The notes under the pieces: generated by a model | Told to the model about the DNA's origin: nothing | Database searches by the model: none | What the model saw: only the letters and a program-made list of their open reading frames with translations | Made by a program: the position numbers and the translations under genes | NCBI GenBank assembly: GCA_012295275.1 | Contig: CM022679.1 | Span: 8,482,169-8,514,668, forward strand | DNA length: 32,500 nt | Direction of reading: 5' to 3' | From: Chrysomallon squamiferum | Taxonomy: Eukaryota; Mollusca; Gastropoda; Neomphalida; Peltospiridae | Part shown: positions 1-13,659 of the stretch, piece after piece | How positions within the stretch are numbered: the first letter of the stretch is position 1 | How the letters are laid out: each line of letters starts with the position of its first letter

Positions 1-1144
1 CTGAAATTACTATTGTGGATGTTGTTGTTTTGTAATGTTGTTGCTATTGTTTACATTTTATTTTATCATCATTTTTTATTCCTTTTATTATTATTATCTG
101 TAACATTGCGACCCCCACGTGTCACAATTAGTATTTTTCTCTTACACTGCTAAAAATCAGTATTTTTCTACAACACTCGTTTTAATCAATTCTATCACCG
201 GTCTCTAGCAGATCAAGTTTTCGTTATGAAGACACACGGTTAAAGGGAATCATTCAGAGGTTTTTGGCAATGGAATTCAGATCCTCTGAAGAGTTAACTA
301 ATAGCTAAGTCGTGTATTAACCAAGATATTAAAACAGACATGCACTGCTGTGAACAATCACAACTACCGTACAAGTGTTATAAATATCATATATGTACCG
401 TATACTAATTATCATACAGTGTTAAAGTATATTGATATTTATTTATTCTCTGACAAAATAAACTGGGTCAAAGCTTTAAGATACAGAATCAGGGGACTGA
501 TTCTCTTTAAGTGGTTATTAATTACTACTATATTATATCTTTTAAAATACTAATTCACTAATGTACTGAAGTACCAACTTACTGAAATACTGAACTACAA
601 ATTCTTTAACAAAAAACAAAAAAAGAGGACAAATGTACTAAGTCCATTATTCATTACTGTGCATTGTATAACGAATTTATTACATCAGCAGTTGTTTAGC
701 TAAAACTTAAAAAGCTACCGTTTGATGCATAATAAGAAGACGAGTTTATGAGACAGATATCCAGGAGAGATGAAAGCAGACAAACATACGTACATACGAC
801 ATCAATAAAACTGTGTACTGGAGATATTTAGCGTAATAGCCATCTGGGAAGCAAATTAATTTCTCAGATCTTAATGATCACACTTGAATGAAAAACGCAG
901 ATTAATTAAATTGGTGAACAAAAAATGTCTTTGAATTCTCAATGAGTATTTCTTTCTTTCTTCTTTGTTAAAAAAAAAAAAATAAAAAATAAAAAATGTA
1001 ATTACTTTTACTGGTTTGATATTTGTATAACTTTTATTTATCCTTGACTGACTTTAAAACTGATTACGTCCTTATTTTTTTTTTTTTTTATTATTATATT
1101 TAATATTATTTATTTATTTTTTTTTATTTTAACTTTTTTAATAG

Positions 1145-1186
<42 letters not shown>

Positions 1187-1411
1187 GTTTTGGGAATTGT
1201 AAAATCATTGCATGAAAAGAGGTCAGTTAACAGAAAAAGGAAGAATAGTAATAAATATTATTAAAATACGTATGTGGGAATATTTTTTTTATTGTTGTTT
1301 TCTTTTTGTTTCTTTGTCTATTTTGTTTGTCTGTTCGATTTTTTCCACTTATATTTCTTAAGTCTACATCTACCTAATTAACCTATGCTTTTGCTACTAC
1401 TACCACAACTC

Positions 1412-1447
<36 letters not shown>

Positions 1448-2527
1448 TTACTATTACTACTACTACAACAACTACTACTATTAATAATAATATAATGATA
1501 ATCATAATCATAATGATCATGATGATAACAGTAATTATAGTAACAATAACTTCTACGGGAATGAATTTGTTTAAGAAATGAATATATATTTACTTTGTAA
1601 CGTTTTCTTTTAAAATTACCTTAATCTCATTCCCTTGTTTTTCATCTTGCATTTCATTTTGTCGTTATTTTCTCCTCCTGCAGTTAACACCATCGCACAC
1701 AACAACTACAACAACGAGAGCACAATACCACTACTACCATGACATAAAATATACTAGCTACGACACAATCTTACTACGACAAATACACCCCACACTACTA
1801 CTACTACTACTACATCACAAACAGTATTATACTAGAATTACAACGATTATTATTTCTTATATTTGTACTTCTCCAAAGCTGCTGTCAGTAAACATTGCTC
1901 CAACTTGTTTAATTATTGTAATAATTACGTAACTGCACAGTTAATACATTCACATGAATAACACCAATAACTCATATATTTTGTGTTCGTTATGTTAAAA
2001 CGTTTGCAACAGTAAATATTATCGCCGTTATTATTATACACGTAGATATAATTTTGCTAAAACCTTTTATTATTATTACTGTTGTTTCTAACGAATTCAA
2101 AATCAGTCGTTTTCAAGATTCTGATATAACATGAAGTTTTATGAAAATTAACCAATTTTAAATGATGCATAAATCTTAGAGTTAAGATTTGTCTCTGAGA
2201 CATATCACTCATATATCTGTGTCACAATAGCCATAACATAACGATTATATTTTGTGGAATTTTTTGTTAGATATTTTCGTATACAGATATCATTTTTAAA
2301 ATCAAGCTCTCTCTTTTCTTTTTTTTTTTTTTTCTTCCAATATCCTATGGCCCAATCTCTTATTTTTCTCCATTGTTTATTTATATCTATCTCTTTTTAT
2401 ATTTCTGTCACCCTGTTTTAATTTTCTTTTCTCACACAGTCTCTGTCTTTCAGCTCTTTCGTTCTTTTCCTCTGACTTGCTTTCTCTTAACTGTTTTCTT
2501 TTCTCGTTCTTTCTTACCACCTCTTTC
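1..2527. other. Upstream region, AT-rich, no gene seen
   Basis: AT-rich sequence with a long T run (about 1147-1185), CTA/TTA trinucleotide tracts (about 1395-1490 and 1795-1812) and T-rich stretches. No protein with recognisable homology, no splice-supported exon, no RNA gene seen. Open frames here are short and low-complexity. It is upstream of, or inside a 5'-UTR intron of, ChAT. Confidence 0.6.
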
Positions 2528-2560
2528 ATCTCTCTCTCTCATCTCTTTTCTCTCCCTCCT

Positions 2561-2603
<43 letters not shown>

Positions 2604-2666
2604 GTCTAACTCTCTCCATTTCTGCATATCTCTCCTCTGCATATCCCCCCCTCTCTCTCTCTCTTT
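2528..2666 (+). repeat. CT-rich microsatellite
   Basis: An interrupted (CT)n tract with CCTCC and CTGTCTAA breaks, followed by A-rich sequence. Open frames encoding Ser-Leu repeats here are artefacts of the tract. Confidence 0.9.
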
Positions 2667-4513
2667 AACAATATGACAAAAGCAAAGTAAGTTATAACAG
2701 TAATAAAAAAAAAAATGAAAAAGGATGGAAAAAATAAATATAGAAAAAATAAAAATCTTCTATAAATCAGATTTTATCGGGAGGGGAAGACAGGAAGTTA
2801 TTTACACAATTTTTTTATTTTTTTTTTTTTTTTATTAGATTATCCATTCCATAACAAAGGCAATTATTTTTTTAATACACTACAACATTTTTTTTTTTTT
2901 TTTTTTTTTTTTTGGATAATGTCCATAATGAACAGGGGCTATTGATCACTCGTGGGAATGGCCATTTGGCTGGATGTAAATTTCGAAAGCAAAATCAATG
3001 CGGAATCGGAGCTCGTATAAAACGGATGCAGAAGGATGTTTATTTTAGCATTTATGTGTCGGCAAAGACGAATTTTTATCAATTAAACAAAACTTTCAAC
3101 AGATGCGAATGTTCCAGTTATTACCGCATTATCTTGACACCCACGACAAATTTCGTCTCCTTCCTGCCATTTTCTGCTTAAATGTTTCTTGTGTCCACCA
3201 ACTAGAACTGTCATAATGAATGTCGTAATTGAAACATGAAAAAAAAAAAAAATCCTAATGGGATTTCGATTAAAATGGATGAACTTGAAGCATCAGAAAT
3301 CATAAAAGATATTAAGAAAAAAAAAAAAGAAAAAAAAAACCTGCAAAAACATTACCCGTTCCAATGTACGCTACATTGTTGGAATATCAAGGTCCATGAT
3401 CTACGCTTTTCAGAAAAATAATTTTTGAGAATGTACGTAAAGTATCACTAGCCAGAAATGATTATGCTTTTGTGTGTATTTTCATTTTCCACAAGTTATT
3501 TGATATGATACTGAGATACAAAAAAGAACCTGGGCTTGATGTTATACGTTTAATGTTTGCTGAAATTTTGATTTTACGATGGAGGTTACTGGTGAAATTA
3601 ATGCGAAACTTGCTTTCCCTCTGAACGTTAAATCTTTGATGTTTTTTTTCTTTTGAGCTGAGAATATGGATATAACAGAAACTATTCTTTAAAAATGTAC
3701 AGGTTTAACTTCATTAATATTGGCTTTTTAAACTTTTTTTTTTTTTTTTGTTTCTATAGTTTTAACTATCGCTGTATCACGATATATACGTATTTACCAA
3801 AATCAAAGTGAAATTCAAAATATTGTGTTTTTTCTCTTTTATTTTGTGTCTTTCTTTGTTCTTCTTTTTCTTCATTTAAGACTCATAGTTCCATCGGTCA
3901 ATTATTAACGGTTATTTTATTACTTCTTTTTCTTATCGGATTTTTTTATTTTATTATTATTTTTTTCTTTTAATGAGATTGCTGCAAGGTTTCTGGATGT
4001 TTTTCTGTTCAATTTTTTTTTTCTTCCTTTTTTTTTTTTTTTTAAAAACAACCTTAACTAGCCGGTGGATTATTCAAACGACACAGGCACCATTAATCTA
4101 TGTCTTTAATTGGGAATATCGCATTAAGGGGAACGGCATTTCGAAATTAGCGTAACTATTTGAGCAAGAATTCCACGACAAGAATTCGAGCCGCGTCTTT
4201 GGAAACTGACAAACAAGTGGCATTGATCCGTCGTCACTCGAGTTCTCTGCCTCGAAAAGACCAGTGCAGACTGGTTAGCCAATACACTGTCGTACACGGA
4301 GATAATAAACTGTCGTGGCGAGCAAATAAAGTAACATCGTTATATGTACAGCTCCCAGAACGACAATTTGTTCCGAGTTCGATCATAATGTCTCAGGCCT
4401 AAGATTGATTCTCGATACTTGCAAGGAAGATGTTATCATTACATCCTAGACAAATATCAGCAGGCTTGGATCAGAATGTCGAGTGTTGTATTTTTTTTTT
4501 TTTTGTTTTAGGG

Positions 4514-4517
<4 letters not shown>
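2667..4517. other. Noncoding region with two unique islands
   Basis: Mostly poly-T/poly-A rich. Two islands of non-repetitive, mixed composition sequence stand out: about 2915-3235 and 4060-4490, each following a long T run. They have no convincing coding potential. The second carries homeodomain-like ATTAA/TTAAT cores. Otherwise nothing recognised. Confidence 0.45.

Positions 4518-5857
<1,340 letters not shown>

Positions 5858-5911
<54 letters not shown>
5858..5911 (+). repeat. (GA)n microsatellite
   Basis: About 54 uninterrupted bases of GA. It supports a spurious open frame that runs into A-rich sequence. Confidence 0.95.
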
Positions 5912-5913
<2 letters not shown>

Positions 5914-6820
5914 CTGTCAAATGAGAAAAATAATTAAACATCGAAAGTCAAGAGAAAATGAGGAGGGACGGAAAAACCAAAAGAGAAAAATAAACCATGA
6001 TTATCTAACAAAAATAAATTCTAAAAATTGTGATATAATAATAATAATGATGATGACGATAACAATAAACAATATAAAAAAAATAAAAAAAATAACATGT
6101 GTTCGTAAAACCCAGTAGTGAACAATGGTCACTTACTACATACAACCAAACACCTTGCTTTGTTGCGTAACAACGCGTTACTAAACATGGCTGTAAATGC
6201 CTCGGTTTGTGTTCGCACTGACAGATGGGACATGCCAAGCGCTGTAAATCAGACATATGGGGATTCAGGCTGTATTTAACCTGTGTGGACATCTGACGGG
6301 CAGGAGTACATAATACCAACTCTGAATGCTTGCAATTAAGATACGGCGTCAGTCACGTGCAAAATGGCTGCATGACGAAACATCGTACAAAAGCCAGTGA
6401 ATGGCTGATGATTAGACAAAAACGATTTTTTTTTTTTTTTTTTTCGATTTTCATTTTTACGTAACGATGTAATAAGAATATAATTATCTTTGATAAGAAC
6501 AAAATCTGTTCAAGTTTTTGGTGTCATTTCATGGTTAATTTCAGTAGAATTTGTAATCTAAGACAATGAATATTTCCTAGCACTGCCCTTTCCAGCGTCA
6601 ATTAAAACAGACAGCGCAACCAAAACAGTTATCTAGTCAGTGTTTGTCGCTCTCTTTGGGTAGTGGTTCATTTTCAAAGGTTATTATAATAGAATATTAT
6701 TGTTATTACAGTTCAGAGTTATAATACTATTTGTAAATATGTAATATATAGTAATATGGTTTAAAAAATTATTTTGGCAACAGGATTACATTTCAGTAAT
6801 TCGCAAGATTTTTTACCGGT
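5912..6820. other. Noncoding region with a unique island at about 6110-6420
   Basis: A-rich to 6100, then a unique moderately GC stretch (6110-6420) with short inverted arms TTGTT/AACAA around GCGT near 6160, then T run and AT-rich sequence. No gene recognised. Confidence 0.4.
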
Positions 6821-6822
6821 TT

Positions 6823-6823
6823 G

Positions 6824-6862
<39 letters not shown>

Positions 6863-6891
6863 ATATACATACATACACACACACACACACT
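6823..6891. repeat. (TA)n(TG)n...(CA)n self-complementary dinucleotide tract
   Basis: TA repeats, then TG, a short TATACATACATA centre, then CA repeats. The TG and CA arms are complementary and could fold back into a hairpin. Confidence 0.85.
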
Positions 6892-6984
6892 TACACGACA
6901 CATATTACTTGTTTTACATACACTTATATATGTATATGTAACTATACATTAAGACTATACAGATAGGTAGACAGATTGATGGAC

Positions 6985-7097
6985 TGATAATTAGATGGAT
7001 AGATAGATAGATAAATAATAAGATAGAAATATAGATAGATAGATAGATAGATGGATGGATGGATGGATGGATGGATGGACGGACGGACGGACGGACG

Positions 7098-7135
<38 letters not shown>

Positions 7136-7165
7136 TAGATAAACAGAGATAGATAGACAGATAGA
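6985..7165 (+). repeat. Stepped tetranucleotide array GATA, GGAT, GGAC, GACA, GATA
   Basis: Blocks in order: GATA (about 7033-7052), GGAT (7052-7078), GGAC (7077-7103), GACA (7103-7134), GATA (from 7131). Each block differs from the next by one base. It ends about 150 bases before the acceptor of the start exon. Confidence 0.93.
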
Positions 7166-7316
7166 TAAACAGATTTCTTTAGTTTCATCAGTTTTCTCGA
7201 TTTATTTGAAAAATATAACAACTCTTTCGTGTTATTGTTTAAACATTTACAAATGGTTTCTAACATTATTATTTACAAGAGATTCCCAAAAAAAAATATT
7301 TTCTTTTCTCCAACAG

Positions 7317-7462
7317 GTAAAAATTCACCTACGTCGACCTGGAAAGACGTGACTTTTGGAATGCTGATGTCTTCTTGGGCTGGATTTCAGAAGATCCTGT
7401 GACGTTCACGGTCCCTCCGCATCTGTTTTAAAACTGTTTCAACATCACAAAGACTCGACAAC
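7317..7462 (+). other. ChAT: 5' UTR part of the start exon, with upstream 3' splice site
   Basis: A pyrimidine-rich run ending in CAACAG closes at 7316, a strong 3' splice site, so transcripts reaching this exon probably begin in an upstream noncoding exon. In the frame of the start codon there is a TGA at 7400-7402, which rules out N-terminal extension through this exon. A 13-codon upstream ORF (ATG 7361, stop TGA 7400-7402) lies in the same frame as the main ORF and could damp translation. The 5' exon itself was not located. Confidence 0.7.
7361..7402 (+). other. Short upstream ORF in the 5' UTR
   Basis: ATG at 7361, 13 sense codons, TGA at 7400-7402, in frame with the ChAT start 60 bases further on. 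A second ATG lies at codon 3. Upstream ORFs of this size often reduce initiation downstream, but no translation is shown here. Confidence 0.4.
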
Positions 7463-7540
7463 ATGGAGCACGTCACAAACCACCACCAGACGAACGGCAA
7501 CACCAAGGAAAATGGCGAATCATCGGACTGGGATTCTTCA
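7463..7540 (+). CDS. ChAT: ChAT coding exon 1 (start exon)
   Basis: 26 codons from ATG, residues 1-26, ending in phase 0 before GTGAGT at 7541. The start is in good context (A at -3, G at +4) and is the first in-frame Met after an in-frame stop at 7400-7402. The peptide is hydrophilic, rich in His, Asn, Glu and Ser, with no hydrophobic or amphipathic presequence. It is the variable N-terminal tail that precedes the conserved LPKLPVP motif in ChAT proteins, so homology does not prove it; frame, splice sites and context do. Intron 1 after it is 10.4 kb. Confidence 0.78.
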
Positions 7541-8025
7541 GTGAGTGATTTTATTTGTTTTTTTATTACTTACGTTGTCGAAACACTCTCTGGGTGTTTC
7601 GTGGGAACAAGATATGAATTTTATTTTTTATTTCGAAAGCTTTTAACATTATTTTCGTTAATTCGTTTATTCTTTTGTTCGTTCTTTCGTTCATTCCATC
7701 ATTCATTCATTCACATATGTTTTTATTCATGTACTTCCGGTATTTTTAGTTTCTTATGTTTATGTAGTATTTTTTATGAAAATTTTATGTTAATTACATT
7801 CTGCTTCTTAAAAAGTCAGTGAACATTTTTTATTTTATAAATATATATATATATATATATGTAGGTCTATGAATATGAAGGTGTTGGCTCATAAGAATTT
7901 TGTTTCTAGGCATTTTCCGGGTTTGTTTCACAATAATTTTTATTTAAAACCAAACCTTGTTCAAGTCGAAAATGAAACAAACAAACCTTGAAATGAAAGG
8001 TTTATTTTAAAGAGATTCATTGACG
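7541..8025 (+). other. Start of intron 1 of ChAT
   Basis: Begins with donor GTGAGT. T-rich, with a (TA)n tract near 7842-7860. The open frame through the donor only reads into intron. Nothing else recognised before the 60-bp minisatellite. Confidence 0.7.
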
Positions 8026-8285
8026 AAATTGTTACGACATTGTTACTCTCTGACAGTACACCAAAATATCTTCATTTGACTTACGACGTAGCTACTCTCT
8101 GACAATAAACAAAAATGTCTTCATCTGACTTGCGACACATTTACGACGTAGCTACTCTCTGACAATAAACAAAAATGTCTTCATCTGACTTGCGATATAA
8201 TTACGACGTAGCTACTCTGTAAATAAATCAAAATGTCTTCAACTGACTTGCGACAGAGCTACCAGGTAGCTACTCTCTGAGAGTC
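8026..8285 (+). repeat. 60-bp minisatellite, about 4.5 copies
   Basis: The unit contains TACGACGTAGCTACTCTCTGAC, then AATAAACAAAAATGTCTTCATC and TGACTTGCGA. Copies at about 8092, 8152 and 8212 are exactly 60 apart; flanking copies are diverged. The middle two are nearly identical. Confidence 0.9.
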
Positions 8286-8870
8286 AACCATCCTTTCGTC
8301 GCACTTGCTAAGATCTTAAAACACCCACGACAAGCATTCTTTAACTTTTCTCCGAGATTCACACGACATGTGCAATCATTACTAAAACAATACGCCGCAC
8401 GGTGTAAGACCAGCTTCTTCTGATCAGTGCGGTTTACAACGGGCCTCATTAAACTAAATCAGGCAGGTTTTTGGGATCCAACAGATTTAACACCAGTAAT
8501 CACTTTAGAGAAATTTATCGTCTTTTACATCACATCCAATTGAAATCGAGGTTTGAAACGCTGCAGTCTGCGGCATTTAGATGTCACGGTAATTGTGTTT
8601 TATCTCCAAGCAAAGCCGCTAACGTCGTCGTAATTAGTGTTGATTTTGTAAGAAAGTCCACTAAACGTGTAGCGCACAAAACCACGGACTAATATTGTCA
8701 TGTTAATAACGTCCATTAAGATCAATTTGCTTTTCCGTCTTTCACCGTCCATTGCAAGCCATTGTTACCGTAATAACGTCATTAATCGAAGACGATCGTA
8801 AATGATGTAAATGACGTTAGTAATACACCGCAATAATTGGCGTAGGAATCGAATGGGGTTTTTGTTTGTT
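8286..8870. other. Unique island in intron 1
   Basis: Mixed-composition, non-repetitive sequence with many CGTCA/TGACG half sites and TAATTA/ATTAAT cores, for example around 8700-8830. A 73-codon open frame starting 8471 resembles no known protein. Regulatory sequence is the better guess. Confidence 0.4.
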
Positions 8871-9968
8871 TGTTTGTTTTTTTTTTTTTTTTTAATGAAA
8901 TCATTTTTATTGTTATCGTTATTTTATATGGCATTTAAATGGTGATTTGATAAAGTCTTGAGGTTTTGTTAAAGGGACTGTTAATGATTTTGTGTGTGCG
9001 TGTGAGTGTTAGTTAATGTATGAGTTTTTATGTGTGTATGTTTATGTGTGTGAGTGCGTGTGTTTGTGTGTGAGAAGGTGTGTGTTTGTGTGTTTGTAAG
9101 ATTTCTGACCAAACACTTATATAAGCATTTATATGCATACATAACTCTTAAATGCTATGCAATTATAGATAAGTACGTAAAATTATAATGCATTAAAGAC
9201 TTAAAACAGTCTTAAAATGAAATACGTTAATACATAATTTGCTGGTACAGCAAATACTTTAACATTTCTTCGAACTAACTCTAAAAACAGAGAACAGCAA
9301 AGAAAGAAAAGATTACTTGAGGAGAATTTGAAAATTAGATTAATGATAACAGGATAATAGTAATCAAAAACATTAAACGTAAAAACAAACAAACAAGACA
9401 ACAGCATGAAATATAGAACTGCTATCGACCAAATAATCTCAGTCTGGAAAAGAGTACTCGAAGTCAAAGACAAATAACAGTGTTTATAAATTTTATAAAA
9501 AACAGACAATGAAAATACAGACAAAAATGGTAACAAAACGGATGTAACGTAGACAAATGATGACAGAACATACAAATGACAATACAAAAAAATTATGATA
9601 TAGTAGAGATGAATAATGAGAGAACAGATAATGTTTAGAAAAACTATGACACAACTGACTGATAATACAGAAGCATTACGACGAAAAAGTCTAATTATCA
9701 TAAAACGCAAAATCACAAATTGATAATTCAGGAAAATTATTACAAAACGCACAGTAATACAGACAGATCACAATACAGACAAATTACGACAAACCGGACA
9801 GTGATACAGACACATCATAAAACGTATTCACAGTACAAATGACTGTATCATGAGAAAACGGATACATTCTTACAATGATAGTAACCTAACAAACAGTAAC
9901 ATTTATTGATACTCATAGAGCAGAATCTAAAAATTAATTTATTAAACAAATGTATTATATTAATATTA

Positions 9969-10015
<47 letters not shown>

Positions 10016-10520
10016 TAATAACAACAACAATGAAGACAACAACAATAACAATAACAAAAATTTGACACCTTATGACAATATTCATTAAAATTTCTTGAGG
10101 TGTCTTAAACATTAATTCAATCGTTCGTCCATTCATTCGTCCTTTTTTTCATTCATTCCTACATAAGAAAACCACAATGGCAAACCATGCGCTTAAATAC
10201 ATGATGTCTGGTATTACGTCAATTTCAGAATTGACTTTCTGTATCGTTATTGGATGATGGATTTCCTATAGATTTGTTCTTTACTGGATTTACCTGGCAT
10301 TATGTTTTATCTTAGATATTTCAGTCGAATCACGCGATAGTCCATGTCTGTGGGTTTTTTTTTTTCCTTCTAAAGTACAAGTCTTTTACTTTCTACTTCT
10401 TCATCGAGGATGAACAGGTGTATAATGAATTTAGAGTTCTAGGTTTTATTAAAGTTGATATTAAACTCAAAGCCGAAGGAAATCGAGATTGTCTGATACC
10501 GTCAAATACTGTGACAGACC
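8871..10520. other. AT-rich intron 1 segment, no gene seen
   Basis: TTTG repeats and a T run near 8866-8893, a TG-rich zone at 8990-9095, then A-rich sequence with degenerate repetition of ACAGACAAAT-like words (about 9480-9840). The latter gives a 183-codon reverse-strand open frame that is Phe/Leu/Tyr/Ile-rich and unlike any family I recognise. (TAA)n lies at 9970-10013. Confidence 0.55.
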
Positions 10521-10547
10521 AAACACACACACACACACACACACACA

Positions 10548-10588
<41 letters not shown>

Positions 10589-10620
10589 ACATACATACAC
10601 AGATACACTTTCAAACACAG
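10520..10620 (+). repeat. (CA)n microsatellite
   Basis: CA repeats with GACACA and ACATACATA interruptions, starting after AGACCAAAC. Confidence 0.93.
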
Positions 10621-10914
10621 AAGTACACAGCTTCACATGCACACGTACACAGATACTAAAAGCAAAATACTTGACAGTTTAACAGCAATATAATTATTTC
10701 AACCATAGAGATATTCTTTTTAACTTGTTGGAATAAACAAATAATCCTTGGATTTTGAGCTTTATGAGGGACATTCATTATTAATTATTTCATGACATTT
10801 TAACTTGAAATTATCATTTTGGAGAAAAAAAAAAAAATTAAAAAAATTATTAAGTTCAGCGCAAAAGTAACATACAATCACAAAATCGAGTTTCTTCTAA
10901 TTTCTGTGTTTTCG

Positions 10915-11640
10915 GATACATGTTACTTTTTAAAACTGTACAAATATGTTATTTTTAAAACAGTGTAGATATGTTATATTTAAAACTGTAGGTATGTTAT
11001 TTTTAAAACTATCGTGGCATTTGTTTTCATACAAAATAGTACAGACATTTGATATTTAAATCTAATTTTTATGTTATTTTTAAAATTGTATACCTATGTT
11101 ATTTTTAAAATCAAATAGTTATGCTTAAGACCGTATAGTTATGAGTTATTTTTACAGTTGTATAGTTACCTTATTTTTAAAATTTTATACTTGCGTTATT
11201 CTTAAAACTGTACTGTTGTGTTTTATTTTTTAAATTGCATAGTTATTATATTTATAATGAAGGCACGTTTATTTTTTACCTACAGTTGTGTTATTTTTAA
11301 AACAATATAAATGTGTTATATTTAAAACTGTATAGCTGTGTTATTTTAAATACTGCATAGATACGTTATTTTATAACAGTACATTTGTTTATTTTTCAAA
11401 TTGATTAGTTATGTTAATTTAAAATTGAATAGGTAGGTTATTTTTAAAAACTATGTTATTTCTAAAAGCGTATACGGATGTTATTTTAAAATTAGTACAG
11501 GTGTAATATGTTTAAAATAGTATAGAAATTTTGTTTTAAAACTTTCAAGGTATTTAATTTTTAAAATTATACAGGTATGTAACCTTAAAACTCTATAGAT
11601 CGAAGTGTTATTTTAAAAACTATTCAGGCAGGGTTTTTAT
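10915..11640 (+). repeat. Degenerate AT-rich minisatellite
   Basis: About 25 diverged units sharing a core of ATGTTATTTTTAAAACTGTA, spaced irregularly (roughly 20-40 bases). It contains no open frame of note. The high divergence suggests an old array. Confidence 0.8.
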
Positions 11641-12177
11641 TTTTATTTTTTTAGAAACTGTTCCTTTTGCTGATCTTAACGATCACTGATACAGTAAAAT
11701 GTCCACTAGACTATGTAAAATTATCCTGCTAATGAAGACAATCTGTAAGGCATATATCTCGAATTTCAAAGAGAAACAAATAAAAGGAAAGAGGATTAAC
11801 GAGGATGGTGGAGGGGGGGGGGATGGTAAAGATTTGATTAGTAGAATTTTGTGAGGAAGCATTGATTGGGTAGTCGAATCTCTCTAATCAAGTGGCTCGC
11901 GGTCTCCCCAATTATCGTAAAGACCAGTCGAAATATGGACGTAAATGCACAAGATAACTCATGCTTCTTGATGAAGCATACAATCGTAAAATTTGCTTCG
12001 TTAAGCTGAATCAAGTCCGCGTCTTTTTCTCGAGTTCGCTGTTAAATAAGCCAGGTAAACAACTTAGCGATAACGTAATGACATTTTTTTTTTTTAAATA
12101 TAAAGTTTTCTGTATAATTAAATTTTCATTTTGTAATTGTTACCATAACCGGATAAATCTTGTTTTCAAAAACAGTT
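11641..12177. other. Intron 1 segment with small unique island
   Basis: A G run at about 11812-11821, then a unique stretch at 11860-12070 with CpGs and AATTAT cores. A 134-codon forward open frame from 11961 runs into the trinucleotide desert and turns into Thr/Val/Ala repeats; it is not considered a gene. Confidence 0.45.
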
Positions 12178-12934
12178 ACTACTTCTACTACGTTACCACT
12201 AATACTGTGACTGCTGCTGCTGCTAGTACTACAACTACTCCTATTACTGTTGCTACTGCTACAACTACTGTAATAAATATCATATCAACTAAAATTCTGG
12301 TATTAATAACAAAATTGACAGTGATAACTCCTACAACAAGAAGACACGTCTACTGCTACTGTTAATCCGTCTGCTACTTCTAATACTACTGATGCTACTA
12401 CTACTGCTGTTATTATTACTATTACTGCTATTAATTCTACTACTACTACTACTACAGCTATAACACAGCAAACGAAATAACCACTAGCTTCGGCTGCTAC
12501 GTCTGATACTACTGCTGCTACTACTACTGCTGTTATTATTACTATTACTGCTGTTATAACTACTACTACTACAGCTATAACACAGCAATTGTTAATAATA
12601 TTACTACAGCAAACGAAATAACTACAGTGGTAGCTTCGGCTGCTACGTCAGCTATGTCTGCTACGACTGCATCTGTTGTTGCTGGTACACGTATTATCAG
12701 TGCCATTGTCTGTTAACGATATTTCTTCTGTACTACTGCTAGTATTACAATAACAACAACCACTACTGTTGTTGTTGTTATTATTATGATTATTATTATT
12801 TTCATAATTTTATTATTATTATTATTATCATTATTATTATCATCATCATTACTACTAATACTATTACTATTACTAAAATTACTTCTACTACTACACTATT
12901 AGTACTATTACTATTACCATTATTACTATTATTA

Positions 12935-12971
<37 letters not shown>

Positions 12972-13060
12972 ATTATGATTATTATTATTGTTGCTATTAT
13001 TACAACCACTGTTGTTGATGATGACGATGTTGTTGTTGTTGTCGTTGTTGTTGTAGCTAT
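12178..13060 (+). repeat. CTA/TTA/TTG trinucleotide desert with an internal duplication
   Basis: Almost continuous CTA, GCT, TTA, CAT and TTG trinucleotides. Inside it a segment of about 141 bases is duplicated: CAGCAAACGAAATAA and GCTTCGGCTGCTACGTC occur near 12466-12503 and again near 12607-12650. Confidence 0.85.
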
Positions 13061-13242
13061 TCTTGGATAACTTTTCTCACTGAATTATCCATTTTATTTT
13101 CGCCCCTCATCTGTAACTAAAAACGTAACCCTGAAATAACACACCAACGTCTCAGAAAAGATCATTCTATCCTGCAGCAGTTGATGACGTCATTATTCTC
13201 ACTCCTACATACGACGTCCACGTGCACGCCAACAACACTGCC

Positions 13243-13279
<37 letters not shown>

Positions 13280-13640
13280 CTAGAGGGGACAAACGTTGCC
13301 CGACGACGTCGTCTTTTCTTTGATCTCAACACATCTCCGTCATTACTTCAAACATTGGCACAGACTTTCCAACTCGTTTAAGGTTTACTGTCGATTCGCT
13401 GAACAATTATTCAAAATGTCTCGTTTTAATTTACCGCTCTCTTCCTGGTTCAAAACACGTGTCCTGCTGCAATGTCCTTCGAGGAAAACGGAATCGAGCT
13501 GGTTAAATATGGTAGGAATATGCATGGCTGTTTACGGGCATGCTCTGTCAGTAATATGTGCTGATACGGACGAACGGACAGATTAACATTTTTCTGTCTT
13601 GATGACGATGGTCAAGTAAACACGATAGCGGGTTCCCGTA
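13061..13640. other. Unique island with CRE and (TG)n
   Basis: Mixed-composition sequence with a perfect TGACGTCA at 13185-13192 and a (TG)n tract at 13243-13277. Open frames here resemble no family. It could be regulatory; not proven. Confidence 0.4.
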
Positions 13641-13659
13641 ATGATGCCCCGAAGCCCAG

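Noticed and set aside
4365-4390. Possible tRNA B-box (GAGTTCGATC)
   Set aside because: No matching A-box, acceptor stem or anticodon arm could be drawn at the right spacing.
6005-6319. 104-codon reverse-strand open frame with Cys/His residues
   Set aside because: The CPIC-x-CEH-like spacing hints at a zinc site but is isolated, ends in low-complexity sequence and matches no family I know.
9201-9752. 183-codon reverse-strand open frame, hydrophobic
   Set aside because: Phe/Leu/Ile/Tyr-rich composition follows from A-rich degenerate repeats on the + strand. No domain, no regular membrane-protein pattern and no splice or homology support.
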